Origin: Mangrovibacillus cuniculi
Lineage (GTDB): Bacteria; Bacillota; Bacilli; Bacillales; R1DC41
Direction of reading: 5' to 3'
Assembly (NCBI RefSeq): GCF_015482585.1
Contig: NZ_CP049742.1
Coordinates: 1,136,501-1,200,500, forward strand
DNA: 64,000 nt
Both the position numbers and the translations under genes were made by a program. Of this stretch, positions 24,896 through 34,157 are shown piece after piece. A model generated the notes under the pieces. It saw nothing but the letters and a program-made list of their open reading frames with translations, did not search any database and had not been told where the DNA came from. Position 1 is the first letter of the stretch. Every line of letters starts with the position of its first letter.

Positions 24896-25265
24896 GTATT
24901 TTTTCTGTATAGCGGAATGTAATAGTGGAAAGGGTTCAATTCAATTCGAAGCCCCATCTAAGTGCTTTTTTATCAAAAAACATATTTAGGCCGTCATATG
25001 TATATATAACAGGTAATTTCCTATTTAATGGCACATCAGTAGGACGCCAAATTGTAACGGTTCATTATTCAACTGTCCATGGTAATGAGTACTTCTTCTC
25101 TGTATACACTACTTTCACTCCCTTCATACATTATACCATAAAGTTGGCTAATAAAAATTAGTTATTTGCTATATTAAAGTTACTTTTTGGAGAGATTTTG
25201 AAGTTTTAACAACTCCCGTAATAGTTCTGGATATATGAGACATCATAGTAGGGGAGGTGTTATCT
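24896..25265. other. Gene-poor stretch, nothing convincing seen
   Basis: About 370 bases between the rpmG promoter and the DUF3231 gene. A plus-strand frame (24925-25161, 78 aa) lacks a ribosome site and has no recognisable motif. On the minus strand a TATAAT (25131-25136) and AAGGGAG precede only a 14-codon frame. No stable long hairpin or repeat was noticed. Confidence 0.5.
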
Positions 25266-25802
25266 GTGCAAAATCCTTTAGAGGCCATTTGGAGTACATT
25301 AAAAACCAAATTTGACGGAGAACCAGAGACAGATCTGCATGTCGGAGAAGTAATGGCACTTTGGACTATTTATACCATGATGTGTGAAGCAATTGCTTTT
25401 TACGGTGTGTTTTTAAATACGACGACAGATAAAGATCTAATTAATGCTATTCAATCAGCACATATTGAAACAGAACGTGGTATTAACACACTAAAAGACT
25501 TTTTCAAACGAGAAGGTATTCCTCTTCCTCCTGTGAGTCAAGAAAAGCCTGATAGTGAATCAAAAGATGTACCAATTGGGGTTCGATTCACAGATGAAGA
25601 AATAGCTAATTTCCTTAGCGTTAAAACAGCAACGTATATTTCTTTTGCGGGGACTTCACTTGCACAATGCATCCGCATGGATGTAGGCTATTTCTTCTCA
25701 GATCTATTAAGCAACACGTTAACCTATAACATTAAATTGAAGAAAACCCTGATTCAAAAAGGGTGGCTAAAAGTTCCTCCTGCGTGGGGCCAAAAACTAT
25801 GA
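25266..25802 (+). CDS. DUF3231 family protein (single domain)
   Basis: A 178-aa helical protein with the DUF3231 pattern: NPLEAIWSTLKTKF, HVGEVMALWTIYTMMCEA near residue 22, IETERGINTLKDFFKREGIPLPP near residue 65. The fold is predicted to be ferritin-like, related to spore coat protein CotF, with no demonstrated function. GTG 25266 is chosen because GGGGAGG is 8 bases upstream. A two-domain member of the same family lies at 45370-46389. Confidence 0.82.
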   Translation: MQNPLEAIWSTLKTKFDGEPETDLHVGEVMALWTIYTMMCEAIAFYGVFLNTTTDKDLINAIQSAHIETERGINTLKDFFKREGIPLPPVSQEKPDSESKDVPIGVRFTDEEIANFLSVKTATYISFAGTSLAQCIRMDVGYFFSDLLSNTLTYNIKLKKTLIQKGWLKVPPAWGQKL

Positions 25803-25814
25803 AGGAATTAGCAA

Positions 25815-25850
25815 AAACAAACCCCCATCAACTACATGACGGGGGTTGTT
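25815..25850 (+). terminator. Terminator after DUF3231 gene
   Basis: ACCCCC / GGGGGT with a 14-base loop, followed by TTGTTCTT; the T run is short. Confidence 0.6.
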
Positions 25851-25886
25851 CTTGGTCCTTGTAAAATCGTTAAATGAACAGTGGAA

Positions 25887-26087
25887 CTATGAAATTACTC
25901 GACTTGGGTTATGAACTACTTCTAATAATCTTGATGCCTCACTCATAGACGATTGACATAGTGGGCATAATGGTTCAGCCTCGGATGTAAAATTATCGCG
26001 AATCCAACCATTGCAATCAGGAGAAGCACATTCCCAAATTTTTGTTTCTTCTTTCACGACCTCTTCCTGTGGTTTACGGTTATACAT
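25887..26087 (-). CDS. YdjO-like cold-inducible small zinc-ribbon protein
   Basis: A 66-aa protein with two Cys pairs, WECASPDCNGWIR near residue 19-31 and PLCPLCQSSM near residue 42-51, arranged like a zinc ribbon as in the YdjO family of Bacillus. In B. subtilis ydjO is cold-inducible; its action is unknown. ATG 26087 has AGGAGG 6-8 bases upstream, so the longer in-frame reading is rejected. Confidence 0.82.
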   Translation of the reverse strand: MYNRKPQEEVVKEETKIWECASPDCNGWIRDNFTSEAEPLCPLCQSSMSEASRLLEVVHNPSRVIS

Positions 26088-26258
26088 GTAGGACCTCCTA
26101 AGCTTCCGTGCCGACCACCAGTTCAACTAAATCCAACTAGTTATCATTCAACTGAGGCGCAGGAATTAATTGGGTATTTAATTAATAATACCGAAATTTG
26201 TCGTCAAAGTCAAATTTCACAATCCTTACACCTAGTAGTATATGCACGAAACCCTCTG

Positions 26259-27176
26259 TTATGACAATGTAGAAGCCCTTTTTTCTAAAATAAAATCCGT
26301 ATGCACATATTCCGTTCCAAAGTAGTTTTGTAGATTGTTTACATTCATATCATCAAGTTGAACAATAGTTTGTTCATGTGAATAAAAGGAGATAGTAAAA
26401 TCTCTCTGCAATTTTTCTAAAAACATATCCACATTGACGCCAGATTTTTGAATGTAATAACTATCAAATTCCATAAAACCAATAACATTATCCATCCTAC
26501 GAAGAATCCGTTCCATTCCTTTTATGACATACGCTTCAAAGCCTTCTACATCGATTTTAAACAGAAGCCTGTCGCTTTCCTGAACGGATTGTTCTAATAA
26601 ATCATCAACAGAGATTGTTTGAACGGTTGTCGCCTCAACCATCTTATGTTGAGGTTCATGTGATGCAGATGACGTTCCAGACCAATGTGTATCAACGTAA
26701 AAAATTTGCTCTCCTTTAGAACGGTCTGATGCAAATGCTTGAATAATGTTCATTTGCTCTCGGTTTGGATGTTGTTCTTTCGACTGAATTATATAAGGAA
26801 GTAATTTTTCATTTGCTTCTATTCCATAAATAGACGTACTTTTGTCATAGACTGTAGAAAAAATACATTCCCCGTAATTTACTCCTATGTCTAGCACAAT
26901 TGTAGGCTTAAATTCTTCTACCGTTTTTACCCAAAATGCCGTAAGAGATTCTTGCGTTACACCATCTTTTAATAGAATTGCTTTCCCGCGATTTTCAGCA
27001 GCATTGACAAATATTCCTTGTCCAGTTGGCAAGGTTACTTTAGATGGTAATTTAGTTGAATTGATCGTTTTATATTTCAAAAATACTCCAAAGTCAATAA
27101 TTATTTTCCAGATTCTTGGATGTCTCTCCCACATTCTTGAGAATATGGGTTTTCGTAAAACAGCCTTCATAGGCAT
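26259..27176 (-). CDS. FkbM family SAM-dependent methyltransferase
   Basis: A 305-aa protein. The SAM-binding motif is IVLDIGVNYGE near residue 95, the acidic strand 2 ends IYGIEAN, and LFKIDVEGFEAYVIKGM near residue 210 is the FkbM family hallmark. Members O-methylate sugars or polyketides; the target here is unknown, and no glycan gene cluster surrounds it. ATG 27176 follows AGGAGG at 9 bases; the frame extends further upstream without a better start. It is divergent from msrA. Confidence 0.87.
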   Translation of the reverse strand: MPMKAVLRKPIFSRMWERHPRIWKIIIDFGVFLKYKTINSTKLPSKVTLPTGQGIFVNAAENRGKAILLKDGVTQESLTAFWVKTVEEFKPTIVLDIGVNYGECIFSTVYDKSTSIYGIEANEKLLPYIIQSKEQHPNREQMNIIQAFASDRSKGEQIFYVDTHWSGTSSASHEPQHKMVEATTVQTISVDDLLEQSVQESDRLLFKIDVEGFEAYVIKGMERILRRMDNVIGFMEFDSYYIQKSGVNVDMFLEKLQRDFTISFYSHEQTIVQLDDMNVNNLQNYFGTEYVHTDFILEKRASTLS

Positions 27177-27337
27177 GTGTATAATCCTCCTTGGGTAATG
27201 AACTAATATGATTGTTCGCCAATTATACCAAATCAATGTAAATAGGTTGTTAAGAAATTATGTTATTATTATGCAGAAATAGTGTATTCTGCTTCTCTAT
27301 TTTGTTATAATCAGCTAAATCATTAAAGGAGGAGTTT

Positions 27338-27865
27338 ATGATGAAAAAAGTAGAACAAGCCACGTTTGCAGGTGGATGTTTTTGGTGTATGGTAAAGCCT
27401 TTTGATGAACTTCCTGGTATAGAAGGAATCGTTTCAGGATATATGGGAGGTTCGTCGGAAAACGTTTCGTATAAAGAAGTGAAAACAGGAGAAACAGGTC
27501 ATTTAGAAGTGGTGCAAATTACGTTTGATCCAGCAGTTTTTCCATATCAACAATTATTAGATTTATATTGGCCACAAATTGATCCTACGGACGACGAAGG
27601 ACAATTCCAAGATAGAGGCAGCCAATACAGAACAGCCATCTTCTATCACACAGAAGAACAACGTGAGTTAGCAGAAAAAAGCAAGCAGGCAATCGCAGAC
27701 AGCGGAAGATTTAAAGACCCAATTGTGACAGAAGTTCGCCCTGCGTTGGCATTTATTCCTGCTGAAGACTATCATCAAGATTTTTATAAGAAGAATCCTA
27801 AGGAATATAAAGAAGATCGAGCAAAGTCTGGTCGTGACGAGTTTATTGAAGCAAACTGGAAGTAA
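27338..27865 (+). CDS. msrA: Peptide methionine sulfoxide reductase A
   Basis: A 175-aa enzyme that reduces methionine-S-sulfoxide in proteins. The active-site motif is GGCFWC at residues 12-17 and the signature GYMGG follows near residue 35; YHTEEQ and EDYHQDFYKKNP are conserved substrate-pocket segments. AAGGAGGAG lies just before tandem ATGs at 27338 and 27341; either could be used. No msrB is adjacent. A terminator follows. Confidence 0.95.
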   Translation: MMKKVEQATFAGGCFWCMVKPFDELPGIEGIVSGYMGGSSENVSYKEVKTGETGHLEVVQITFDPAVFPYQQLLDLYWPQIDPTDDEGQFQDRGSQYRTAIFYHTEEQRELAEKSKQAIADSGRFKDPIVTEVRPALAFIPAEDYHQDFYKKNPKEYKEDRAKSGRDEFIEANWK

Positions 27866-27905
27866 GATAAATCACCACAAATGACAAATCATGTTTTTAC
27901 TTCAC

Positions 27906-27935
27906 AAAAAACCCTTGCCACTCGGCAAGGGTTTT
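27906..27935. terminator. Bidirectional terminator between msrA and 27934-28452
   Basis: A 12-bp stem AAAACCCTTGCC / GGCAAGGGTTTT with a 4-base loop. Confidence 0.9.
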
Positions 27936-28452
27936 AAATAGCAGTTGCAGCGGCGCGGTCTACCGTGACAAATCCATTCCATGTCTTTACTAAACGTATC
28001 ATTGCATCGTGGTTTTCTGCTACAAAAGAAGCAATTATTTCACTTTGATGCATCTCTTTATCGGTTGGAAGATTAACAAACACTGAAGCTATTTCTCTCT
28101 CTATCTCTTGTCTACTAGCTTCGATCGTTATGTCGTCGTAAGATATCTTTATCTTTGTTACTTCATCGGAAATGATGGAGAACAAAGCAAGATTCCCTTT
28201 TAAAATGTCCACAGTTGAACTATCAATAACGGGATCAGATTTAGGTAACACTGACGGTTTGTTACTGGTGTAAGCAATTTCAAGCACATCATCTGTCAGA
28301 GAGAGAGTTGAAAATAAATCTCTCATTGGCAATTGCTTCACTAAAAAAGTTGCTTGCTCATTTTGGGTCAGAGGTTTGCTTTTTTCTTCTGCTACAAAGA
28401 ACAGGGAACAAAAGCAGAAACATATGACTGTAAAGATTACTTTATGTTTCAA
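27934..28452 (-). CDS. Secreted or membrane-anchored protein, unknown function, in ABC operon
   Basis: A 172-aa protein from TTG 28452 (AGGAGGAG lies 9 bases upstream). The N terminus MKHKVIFTVICFCFCSLFFVA is a signal peptide or anchor with several Cys; the remainder is soluble, with NLPTDKEMH and a C-terminal VKTWNGFVTVDRA. I do not recognise the family. It is the last gene of the GntR-ATPase-permease unit, 17 bases after the permease, so it may be an accessory of that transporter. Confidence 0.68.
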   Translation of the reverse strand: MKHKVIFTVICFCFCSLFFVAEEKSKPLTQNEQATFLVKQLPMRDLFSTLSLTDDVLEIAYTSNKPSVLPKSDPVIDSSTVDILKGNLALFSIISDEVTKIKISYDDITIEASRQEIEREIASVFVNLPTDKEMHQSEIIASFVAENHDAMIRLVKTWNGFVTVDRAAATAI

Positions 28453-28469
28453 CTCTGCTCTCCTCCTAC

Positions 28470-30206
28470 CTAATTTGTGAAATTCTCGATCCATTTCTTT
28501 GTATCTTTATAGGAATCATATACTTCCAAATAAATAGTATGTTGTGTTTTATATTTCTTTTTAAAAGTTACCTCTAGATAATAGTTACTAGCATACCCAG
28601 GTTCTACAAATCTATTTTCGCCTTTTAAATTATCAGAATCATTTTGAATGGCATTCAGTAATGACGAAATTTCGGCATCATTACTAACAAATTTTGAATT
28701 ACCATTTGGATATCCAATTCGTACATCGCTTAGTTTGTAATCCTTCTCTTCTAAATCAGTAAAGTAATCTACCATGTCTTTCGTTTCAGAGGATTCTAAA
28801 ACAGGGGACAACATCTCACTAACAACCTTTTCGGGTACTGTATACAACCTTGATTGTACATTCCCATTTTCCAATTCATAAATTATAAATAATCTAAAAT
28901 CATCTGGACGATAGTTACGGTCATACTCCCTAGCTAAATTTTCTGAAAGAATCTTTTCATGTAGCTGGACGATAGCCTCCACGTTTTCGGGTTGAGCATA
29001 AAATTGTGAACCTACTTGATTAATATTCATTTGGTAAAATTCACTCTCGTTCTGCTCAAATCTTTTAAACTCTTGATACGCCCACTGATCCTCTGAGAAC
29101 CACACTCTCTTCACTTCAGAAGCTTCAGGGACACGACCTTCAAACCCTGTGATATCCAATTTCAGACCAATAACCATAGCTACTACGACTAGCATATATA
29201 CGCCCAACTTACGGAACGACTTTCCAATTCTCCAACTTTTTTGTAACACCATTTCCGTAATAGTAAATCCTAAAAAAGAACCTGTTACATAACCAAAGTA
29301 TGCCCAGGAATCTTTCCCGTTTGTTTCAAAGAAAAACGCTCCGAACATTAATGTAAAGAAGAACGTAATACCGTATAAAATGACTGGTCGTAAAGCAGAG
29401 AAAGCTATAGACTGGGTTGCCACTTCTAATGGTCTAATTCTATAAGCTAACCAGGTTAAAGCAAATAGTACCGCTGCCATAAAACTAAATGTTAACCACT
29501 CCCCTAATGTAAAGGGAGATGTATACGCCTGCACAAAAGTTGCGATATAAAGAAGGTATTCAAATGATTCTTCAATGTAATACTCCATTGGGAATCCTAA
29601 AATACTATGTCTCATATTACTAATTGCTAACAAAGTAATGAAAAAAGGATAAAAAATGAAAATGAAATATAAAACAATATTGACGAATGTAAGCCCTGTG
29701 ATCATTAAAACAAACGTCGCTATTATATAGAATAATACGTGACCAAGGATATTTGTTGCCATCCAAACGAGAACATCGCTTGTACCCACCGCATCACTGT
29801 ATCCATTCAAAGATACTACTAGCAGAATTGATATACTGGAGATGATAAGTGGTGCAATTAATCCAACAAGTCCACAAATAAAATTAGAAATGAAATGTGT
29901 ATCTCTCTTAAAAGGAAGTGAATGCAAATAATCACTTGCTAATGGTGTGTGTAAATATCGGAACAAAACGATACTAAAAATTAACGGTACAATTAGCAAA
30001 AAGACAGAAGTCCCAAATGATCCAAATTGCATGTAGTTCGCTAAATCTTCTCCTGTATTGGATGAATACTCATTAGAAATGATGGTCAGCATAGCAACAG
30101 GATAAGCAAATAGTAGAATAATAGTATATAAAACACTCAACCAAGTAACAGAACGAATATTCTGCCCTATAATCGCCCTACTGAATAAGGATGTTTTCGA
30201 TTGCAT
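28470..30206 (-). CDS. ABC-2 type transporter permease, large
   Basis: A 578-aa polytopic membrane protein. About six N-terminal helices, a central pair of helix groups (to about residue 355), then an extracytoplasmic domain of about 200 residues at the C terminus containing FQMNINQVGSQ-like and VRIGYPNGN segments. It overlaps the ATPase gene by 29 bp; ATG 30206 is preferred because GGGGGA lies 8 bases upstream. With the ATPase and a YtrA-type regulator it forms an export or sensing system of the kind induced by cell-wall stress in Bacillus; substrate unknown. Confidence 0.78.
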   Translation of the reverse strand: MQSKTSLFSRAIIGQNIRSVTWLSVLYTIILLFAYPVAMLTIISNEYSSNTGEDLANYMQFGSFGTSVFLLIVPLIFSIVLFRYLHTPLASDYLHSLPFKRDTHFISNFICGLVGLIAPLIISSISILLVVSLNGYSDAVGTSDVLVWMATNILGHVLFYIIATFVLMITGLTFVNIVLYFIFIFYPFFITLLAISNMRHSILGFPMEYYIEESFEYLLYIATFVQAYTSPFTLGEWLTFSFMAAVLFALTWLAYRIRPLEVATQSIAFSALRPVILYGITFFFTLMFGAFFFETNGKDSWAYFGYVTGSFLGFTITEMVLQKSWRIGKSFRKLGVYMLVVVAMVIGLKLDITGFEGRVPEASEVKRVWFSEDQWAYQEFKRFEQNESEFYQMNINQVGSQFYAQPENVEAIVQLHEKILSENLAREYDRNYRPDDFRLFIIYELENGNVQSRLYTVPEKVVSEMLSPVLESSETKDMVDYFTDLEEKDYKLSDVRIGYPNGNSKFVSNDAEISSLLNAIQNDSDNLKGENRFVEPGYASNYYLEVTFKKKYKTQHTIYLEVYDSYKDTKKWIENFTN

Positions 30207-31080
30207 AGCCATGATCCCCCATTTCATAAACAAAAATCTCTTCTAGTGTTAAAGGTAGAATGTCAAACACTGGTGAATTCCACGTTTTCACATACTTCTC
30301 AACTTTAGATGGTTCCCCTTTAACAATACTAATTAAGATGGACCCTCTTCTCTCTTTGTGAAGTACTGTTAATTCCGATAGGAAGCCCTCCTCTTTTTCC
30401 TCGCTAATCGCTACTTGAATTTTGTGAACGTCCGATTTCAAATCGTCTAAATCACGCTCTATAAGTAATTGTCCACGATGCATAATTCCCACATGGTCAC
30501 ACAGATCTTCCACTTCTCTCAAGTTATGAGAAGAAATCAATACTGTCATGTTTCTTTCCGCAACTTCCTGGACTAATATATTTTTTATTTTTCCACGCAT
30601 AACAGCATCCAGACCATCAATTGGTTCATCTAAAATTAAAATATCTGGCATGGATGAGAACACTAGCCAAAAGGCAACCTGACGTTGCATCCCTTTAGAC
30701 AACCGGTGAATTTTACGGGAAGTATCAATGTCAAAGACTTGTTTCAATTGTTGATATCTTTTTTCATTCCAACGCGGATAAGTTCTTCTATAAAAAGTAG
30801 CCATTTGCTCAATGGTGGCTTGGTGAAAGAAGTATAACGTATCTGGTAGGAAAATAACTCTTTCTTTTAAAGGAACGTTTTCAAATACTTCCTGGGAGTC
30901 AATTACAACCGATCCACTATCCGGCTTATATAGTCCCGCAAGCATTTTCATTAACGTCGTTTTACCAGCACCATTTGAACCTAATAGTCCGTAAATAGAA
31001 CCCTTTTTCACGTGCATCGATAATTGATTTACTACCGCTTCTTTTTCAAAGCTTTTAGAAACGTTTGTCACCTTGATCAT
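30178..31080 (-). CDS. ABC transporter ATP-binding protein (YtrB-like)
   Basis: A 300-aa ATPase. Walker A is GSNGAGKTT near residue 34-42, the signature is RLSKGMQRQVAFW near residue 135, Walker B is DILILDEPIDGLD near residue 155, and the switch His is in VLISSHN. The C-terminal 80 residues form an accessory domain. AAAGGAGGG before the ATG lies inside the regulator gene, which it overlaps by 26 bp. It energises the permease encoded immediately downstream. Confidence 0.92.
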   Translation of the reverse strand: MIKVTNVSKSFEKEAVVNQLSMHVKKGSIYGLLGSNGAGKTTLMKMLAGLYKPDSGSVVIDSQEVFENVPLKERVIFLPDTLYFFHQATIEQMATFYRRTYPRWNEKRYQQLKQVFDIDTSRKIHRLSKGMQRQVAFWLVFSSMPDILILDEPIDGLDAVMRGKIKNILVQEVAERNMTVLISSHNLREVEDLCDHVGIMHRGQLLIERDLDDLKSDVHKIQVAISEEKEEGFLSELTVLHKERRGSILISIVKGEPSKVEKYVKTWNSPVFDILPLTLEEIFVYEMGDHGYAIENILIQ

Positions 31081-31462
31081 TTACTTGCCCTCCTTTCGAA
31101 TCCGTCTCTACTTCTAGTAACAACTGCATAATGTCCTCTTTTTTAACCCCTAGAAAAAGCGCTTCTGAGAACAGTTGTTTCAATTGTTCTTTCATTTCTT
31201 CCACCTTCTCCTCTTTCTTTTGTTTAGCTTGCGGAGCAATGAAGCTTCCTTTTCCTGGGACTGAATAAATGTACCCTTGATTTTCTAGTTCCCTGTATGC
31301 TTTTTGAATGGTGTTAGGGTTTATTGTTAAGTCTTTTGCTAAAGAACGGACGGATGGAAGTTGTTCATCTGCTTGCAACTCTTCATGAATAATTCGATTC
31401 TTTAATCCTTCAATAAGCTGCTCATAGATTGGTTGTCTACTTCTAATATCAAGCTGTATCAT
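31055..31462 (-). CDS. GntR family regulator, YtrA subfamily
   Basis: A 135-aa protein. The winged HTH lies in residues 1-75 (IYEQLIEGLKNRII, DEQLPSVRSLAKDL, NPNTIQKAYRELE, GYIYSVPGKGSFI), followed by a short effector or dimer tail as in YtrA-type regulators that control the ABC genes encoded with them. It leads the operon and very likely represses it from the 31486-31535 promoter region. An AAAGGAGG ribosome site lies before the ATG. Confidence 0.92.
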   Translation of the reverse strand: MIQLDIRSRQPIYEQLIEGLKNRIIHEELQADEQLPSVRSLAKDLTINPNTIQKAYRELENQGYIYSVPGKGSFIAPQAKQKKEEKVEEMKEQLKQLFSEALFLGVKKEDIMQLLLEVETDSKGGQVNDQGDKRF

Positions 31463-31485
31463 TTTTTCCCTCCTTTACCAATAAG

Positions 31486-31535
31486 TGTATTATCTGTCTT
31501 AACTGTATTATATGTCATAGTACAATTAATGTCTA
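31486..31535 (-). promoter_or_regulatory. Promoter and repeat of the GntR-ABC operon
   Basis: Minus strand TAGACA (31535-31530), a 17-bp spacer and TATAAT (31512-31507). On the plus strand TGTATTAT occurs twice (31486-31493, 31504-31511), 18 bp apart and overlapping the -10, a possible operator for the GntR protein. Confidence 0.65.
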
Positions 31536-31664
31536 CTTAATATTTCCATAAATATGACGTATTTATTTCAAGAACGTTACATTCGCTTTGTTCGACTTTT
31601 AAAAAGACGCAAGGATATAATAGGAACTACATAGTGTTAAGAACTTTTTGTCAGGGGGATAAAA

Positions 31665-32423
31665 ATGAAGTATATGATGATCACAGGTACTTCCAAAGGT
31701 TTAGGTGAAGCAATTGCTTTAGAGGCTCTAAAGGGCGAGTGGAATGTGATTGCTCTTTCTAGAAACGAAAATGAAAAGCTAAAAGATCAAGCTTTATCAT
31801 CTGGAAAAGACTTTCGATTTTACCCAGTGGATTTAATGAATGAACTAGAAGCGGAAGAAACATGGACAAGTGTTTATCAAGATTTACCTGACGTTATTAG
31901 TGAATTAGTAGTAGTCAATAACGCAGGCACCGTACAACCGATTGACACGGTCGAACACTTAATTTCTTCTGAAGTAAATAAAGCCCTTCAGTTAAACATT
32001 CAAGCACCTATGATAGCAAGTAAGCATGCGGTACTGTTTGCAAAATCTACTAAAGTAACCACAACGGTTGTAAATATTTCATCTGGGGCAGCAACGCGTG
32101 GAATACATGGCTGGAGTGTGTACGGCGCAACAAAGGCAGCATTAAATTACTTTACAGAAGTCGTAAATATGGAAGTATTGGAGCAAGGCTTGCCGCTTAA
32201 AGCGATGGCATTTAATCCAGGAATTATGGATACAGACATGCAAGGAGAGATTAGGTCCTCCTCCAAACAAGCTTTTAAAGAAGTAGAAAAGTTCCAACAG
32301 TTCAAAGAAGAAAATGCGCTACGTTCTCCTTATGACGTAGCAAAGGTAGTTCTTACTCTACTGAATCATCGAGAAGAGTATGAGAATGGAAAAATGATAG
32401 ATGTTAAAGATTTTCTTTCATGA
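31665..32423 (+). CDS. Short-chain dehydrogenase, YueD/sepiapterin reductase-like
   Basis: A 252-aa Rossmann-fold reductase. The cofactor motif is ITGTSKGLGEAIA (TGxxxGxG), NNAG is near residue 85, the catalytic Ser is in ISSGAATRG, and YGATK carries the Tyr and Lys. The end of the domain (FNPGIMDTDMQ) matches the sepiapterin reductase / B. subtilis YueD (benzil reductase) group, so it is NADPH-dependent; the natural substrate is unknown. GGGGG lies upstream of the ATG. A shared terminator separates it from crtP. Confidence 0.85.
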   Translation: MKYMMITGTSKGLGEAIALEALKGEWNVIALSRNENEKLKDQALSSGKDFRFYPVDLMNELEAEETWTSVYQDLPDVISELVVVNNAGTVQPIDTVEHLISSEVNKALQLNIQAPMIASKHAVLFAKSTKVTTTVVNISSGAATRGIHGWSVYGATKAALNYFTEVVNMEVLEQGLPLKAMAFNPGIMDTDMQGEIRSSSKQAFKEVEKFQQFKEENALRSPYDVAKVVLTLLNHREEYENGKMIDVKDFLS

Positions 32424-32448
32424 TGATGAGTTGTGTCTATTAATACAA

Positions 32449-32484
32449 TAAAAATACCGCTGCATGCTAGCAACGGTATTTTTT
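32449..32484. terminator. Bidirectional terminator between YueD-like gene and crtP
   Basis: AAAATACCG / CGGTATTTT, 9 bp plus T's on both strands. Confidence 0.85.
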
Positions 32485-32505
32485 GCATTTTAGAGATAAG
32501 ATAGT

Positions 32506-34023
32506 TTAGCCTATTTGACGATCGTCCATTTTCCCACTCTTTCCCTGGTCTTTCAAGATTAAGTCTGCCGTCAATTGACCTGATAAGCACACCATAGGTA
32601 CTCCTCCACCGGGGTGAGTAGACCCTCCTACAAAATAAAGATTTTCTACATGAGCCGAACGGTTAGGAACTTTAAATCCTCCATTTAACTTACGATCCGT
32701 AACAGCTCCATAGATGGAACCACCGTTAGATCCGTAAAGTTGTTGAATATCATTCGGTGTAAATTGATATTCCCATTCAATATGTTGACGTAAGCCTGTA
32801 ACTCCCATTCTTTCTAGCTTGTTTAAAACAAGTTCACGATAGGAATCTTTATACACATTCCAATCTTCTCCATCTTTTAGTGGTGGAACATGTGTTAATA
32901 CAAACAAATTCTCTTTTCCATCCGGCGCTTGCGTCGAATCAGATTTACTAGAAATACCTACGTATACGGTTGGATCATCTGTAATTTTCCCTTGATCAAA
33001 CATTTGCACGAACTCTTTCTTTTGATCTTTCGCAAAGAAGAAGTTATGGTGTTTTAACTCAGGATACTCGCGATTAACACCTAATAATAAAACTAAACCT
33101 GATACGGTAGGCTGGAAATCTTGAAGCTCTGACAACGCCTGTTGTTGTTTTGGATAGTCTGTTAAAAGTGTTTGGTGAGCAGGTATCGCTTCTAAGTTAG
33201 ATACTACTAAATCAGCAGGAACTACTTCTCCTCCGTTAATAGTTACACCCGTAGTTCGATTGCCATTCACATTAATTTGTTCTACCTTTGTATCAAGCAC
33301 CACTTTCACTTGTAACTCTTCTAATAAACTTTTCATCGCTTCGGCTATCTTATACATACCACCTTGTACATAATGCACGCCCACACCGACTTGAACGTGA
33401 GCAAGCTGTGATAAAACTGCTGGCGCATTGTATGGGGAAGATCCAATATACATGATTAAAAAGTTCATCAGTTGCTGTAAGTACTTACTCTTAAAATATT
33501 TTCTAGTAGCTTGATCCATTGATTTTAAAGGATCCATTTGTAATAACTCTCTTAAAGAATGCAATTGACGTAGATCTGGTAGACCAGAAATACTTTGATG
33601 ATAAAAGCTCTTTTTATTTAATTCATACATTTTATTTGCATAAGATAGATAGTCTAAATAAGCATTTTTATCTTTTGGAGCTACTCGCTCTATTTCTTCC
33701 ATCATTTCAACTAAATCTGCGTGTAAATCCAATTTAGTACCGTCCTCAAAGAACGTTCTCCAACCTGGTTCTACTCTAGTAATAGTTACGTAATCATGCA
33801 GATTCTTTCCTGCTGAAGCGAATAATTTTTCCAACGTCCAAGGCATTGTTAAAATAGAAGGCCCTGTATCAAAGGAATACCCCATCCCTCCACGGACGTT
33901 CAACTTTCCACCTAACCTCTCGCCTTTTTCCATGATTGTTACATCATAGCCAGCTACAGCTAGACGAATGCTCGCACTCATCCCAGCAATTCCTCCACCA
34001 ACCACTACTACTTTCTTCTTCAT
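32506..34023 (-). CDS. crtP: CrtP-like 4,4'-diaponeurosporene oxidase (CrtI/CrtN family)
   Basis: A 505-aa FAD-dependent carotenoid desaturase or oxidase. The FAD motif is VVVVGGGIAGMSASIRLA, FDTGPSILTMP is near residue 50, and the C terminus has YFVGGSTHPGGGVPMVCLSG. LKHHNFFFAKD, DDPTVYV, and TPNDIQQLYGSNGGSIYG with GFKVP follow the CrtP (terminal methyl oxidase) branch more closely than CrtN, from memory of the S. aureus proteins. It would oxidise the chain end of a C30 carotenoid. ATG 34023 follows GGAGAG; the frame opens further upstream without a ribosome site. It is divergent from the crtQ-crtO fusion. Confidence 0.8.
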   Translation of the reverse strand: MKKKVVVVGGGIAGMSASIRLAVAGYDVTIMEKGERLGGKLNVRGGMGYSFDTGPSILTMPWTLEKLFASAGKNLHDYVTITRVEPGWRTFFEDGTKLDLHADLVEMMEEIERVAPKDKNAYLDYLSYANKMYELNKKSFYHQSISGLPDLRQLHSLRELLQMDPLKSMDQATRKYFKSKYLQQLMNFLIMYIGSSPYNAPAVLSQLAHVQVGVGVHYVQGGMYKIAEAMKSLLEELQVKVVLDTKVEQINVNGNRTTGVTINGGEVVPADLVVSNLEAIPAHQTLLTDYPKQQQALSELQDFQPTVSGLVLLLGVNREYPELKHHNFFFAKDQKKEFVQMFDQGKITDDPTVYVGISSKSDSTQAPDGKENLFVLTHVPPLKDGEDWNVYKDSYRELVLNKLERMGVTGLRQHIEWEYQFTPNDIQQLYGSNGGSIYGAVTDRKLNGGFKVPNRSAHVENLYFVGGSTHPGGGVPMVCLSGQLTADLILKDQGKSGKMDDRQIG

Positions 34024-34157
34024 GACATTCTCTCCTTCTTCTTTCAACTTCTCTCTACTCTTTTTTGACAAAAAAACTGAATTTCATAACTATCAAATAG
34101 AAAAAGGTTTTTGAACCTACATAGTTGGTAAGAATGATAGAAAAAGGAGGTATAGTA

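Noticed and set aside
24925-25161. Plus-strand 78-codon frame between rpmG and DUF3231
   Set aside because: No ribosome site, unremarkable composition and no recognisable family.
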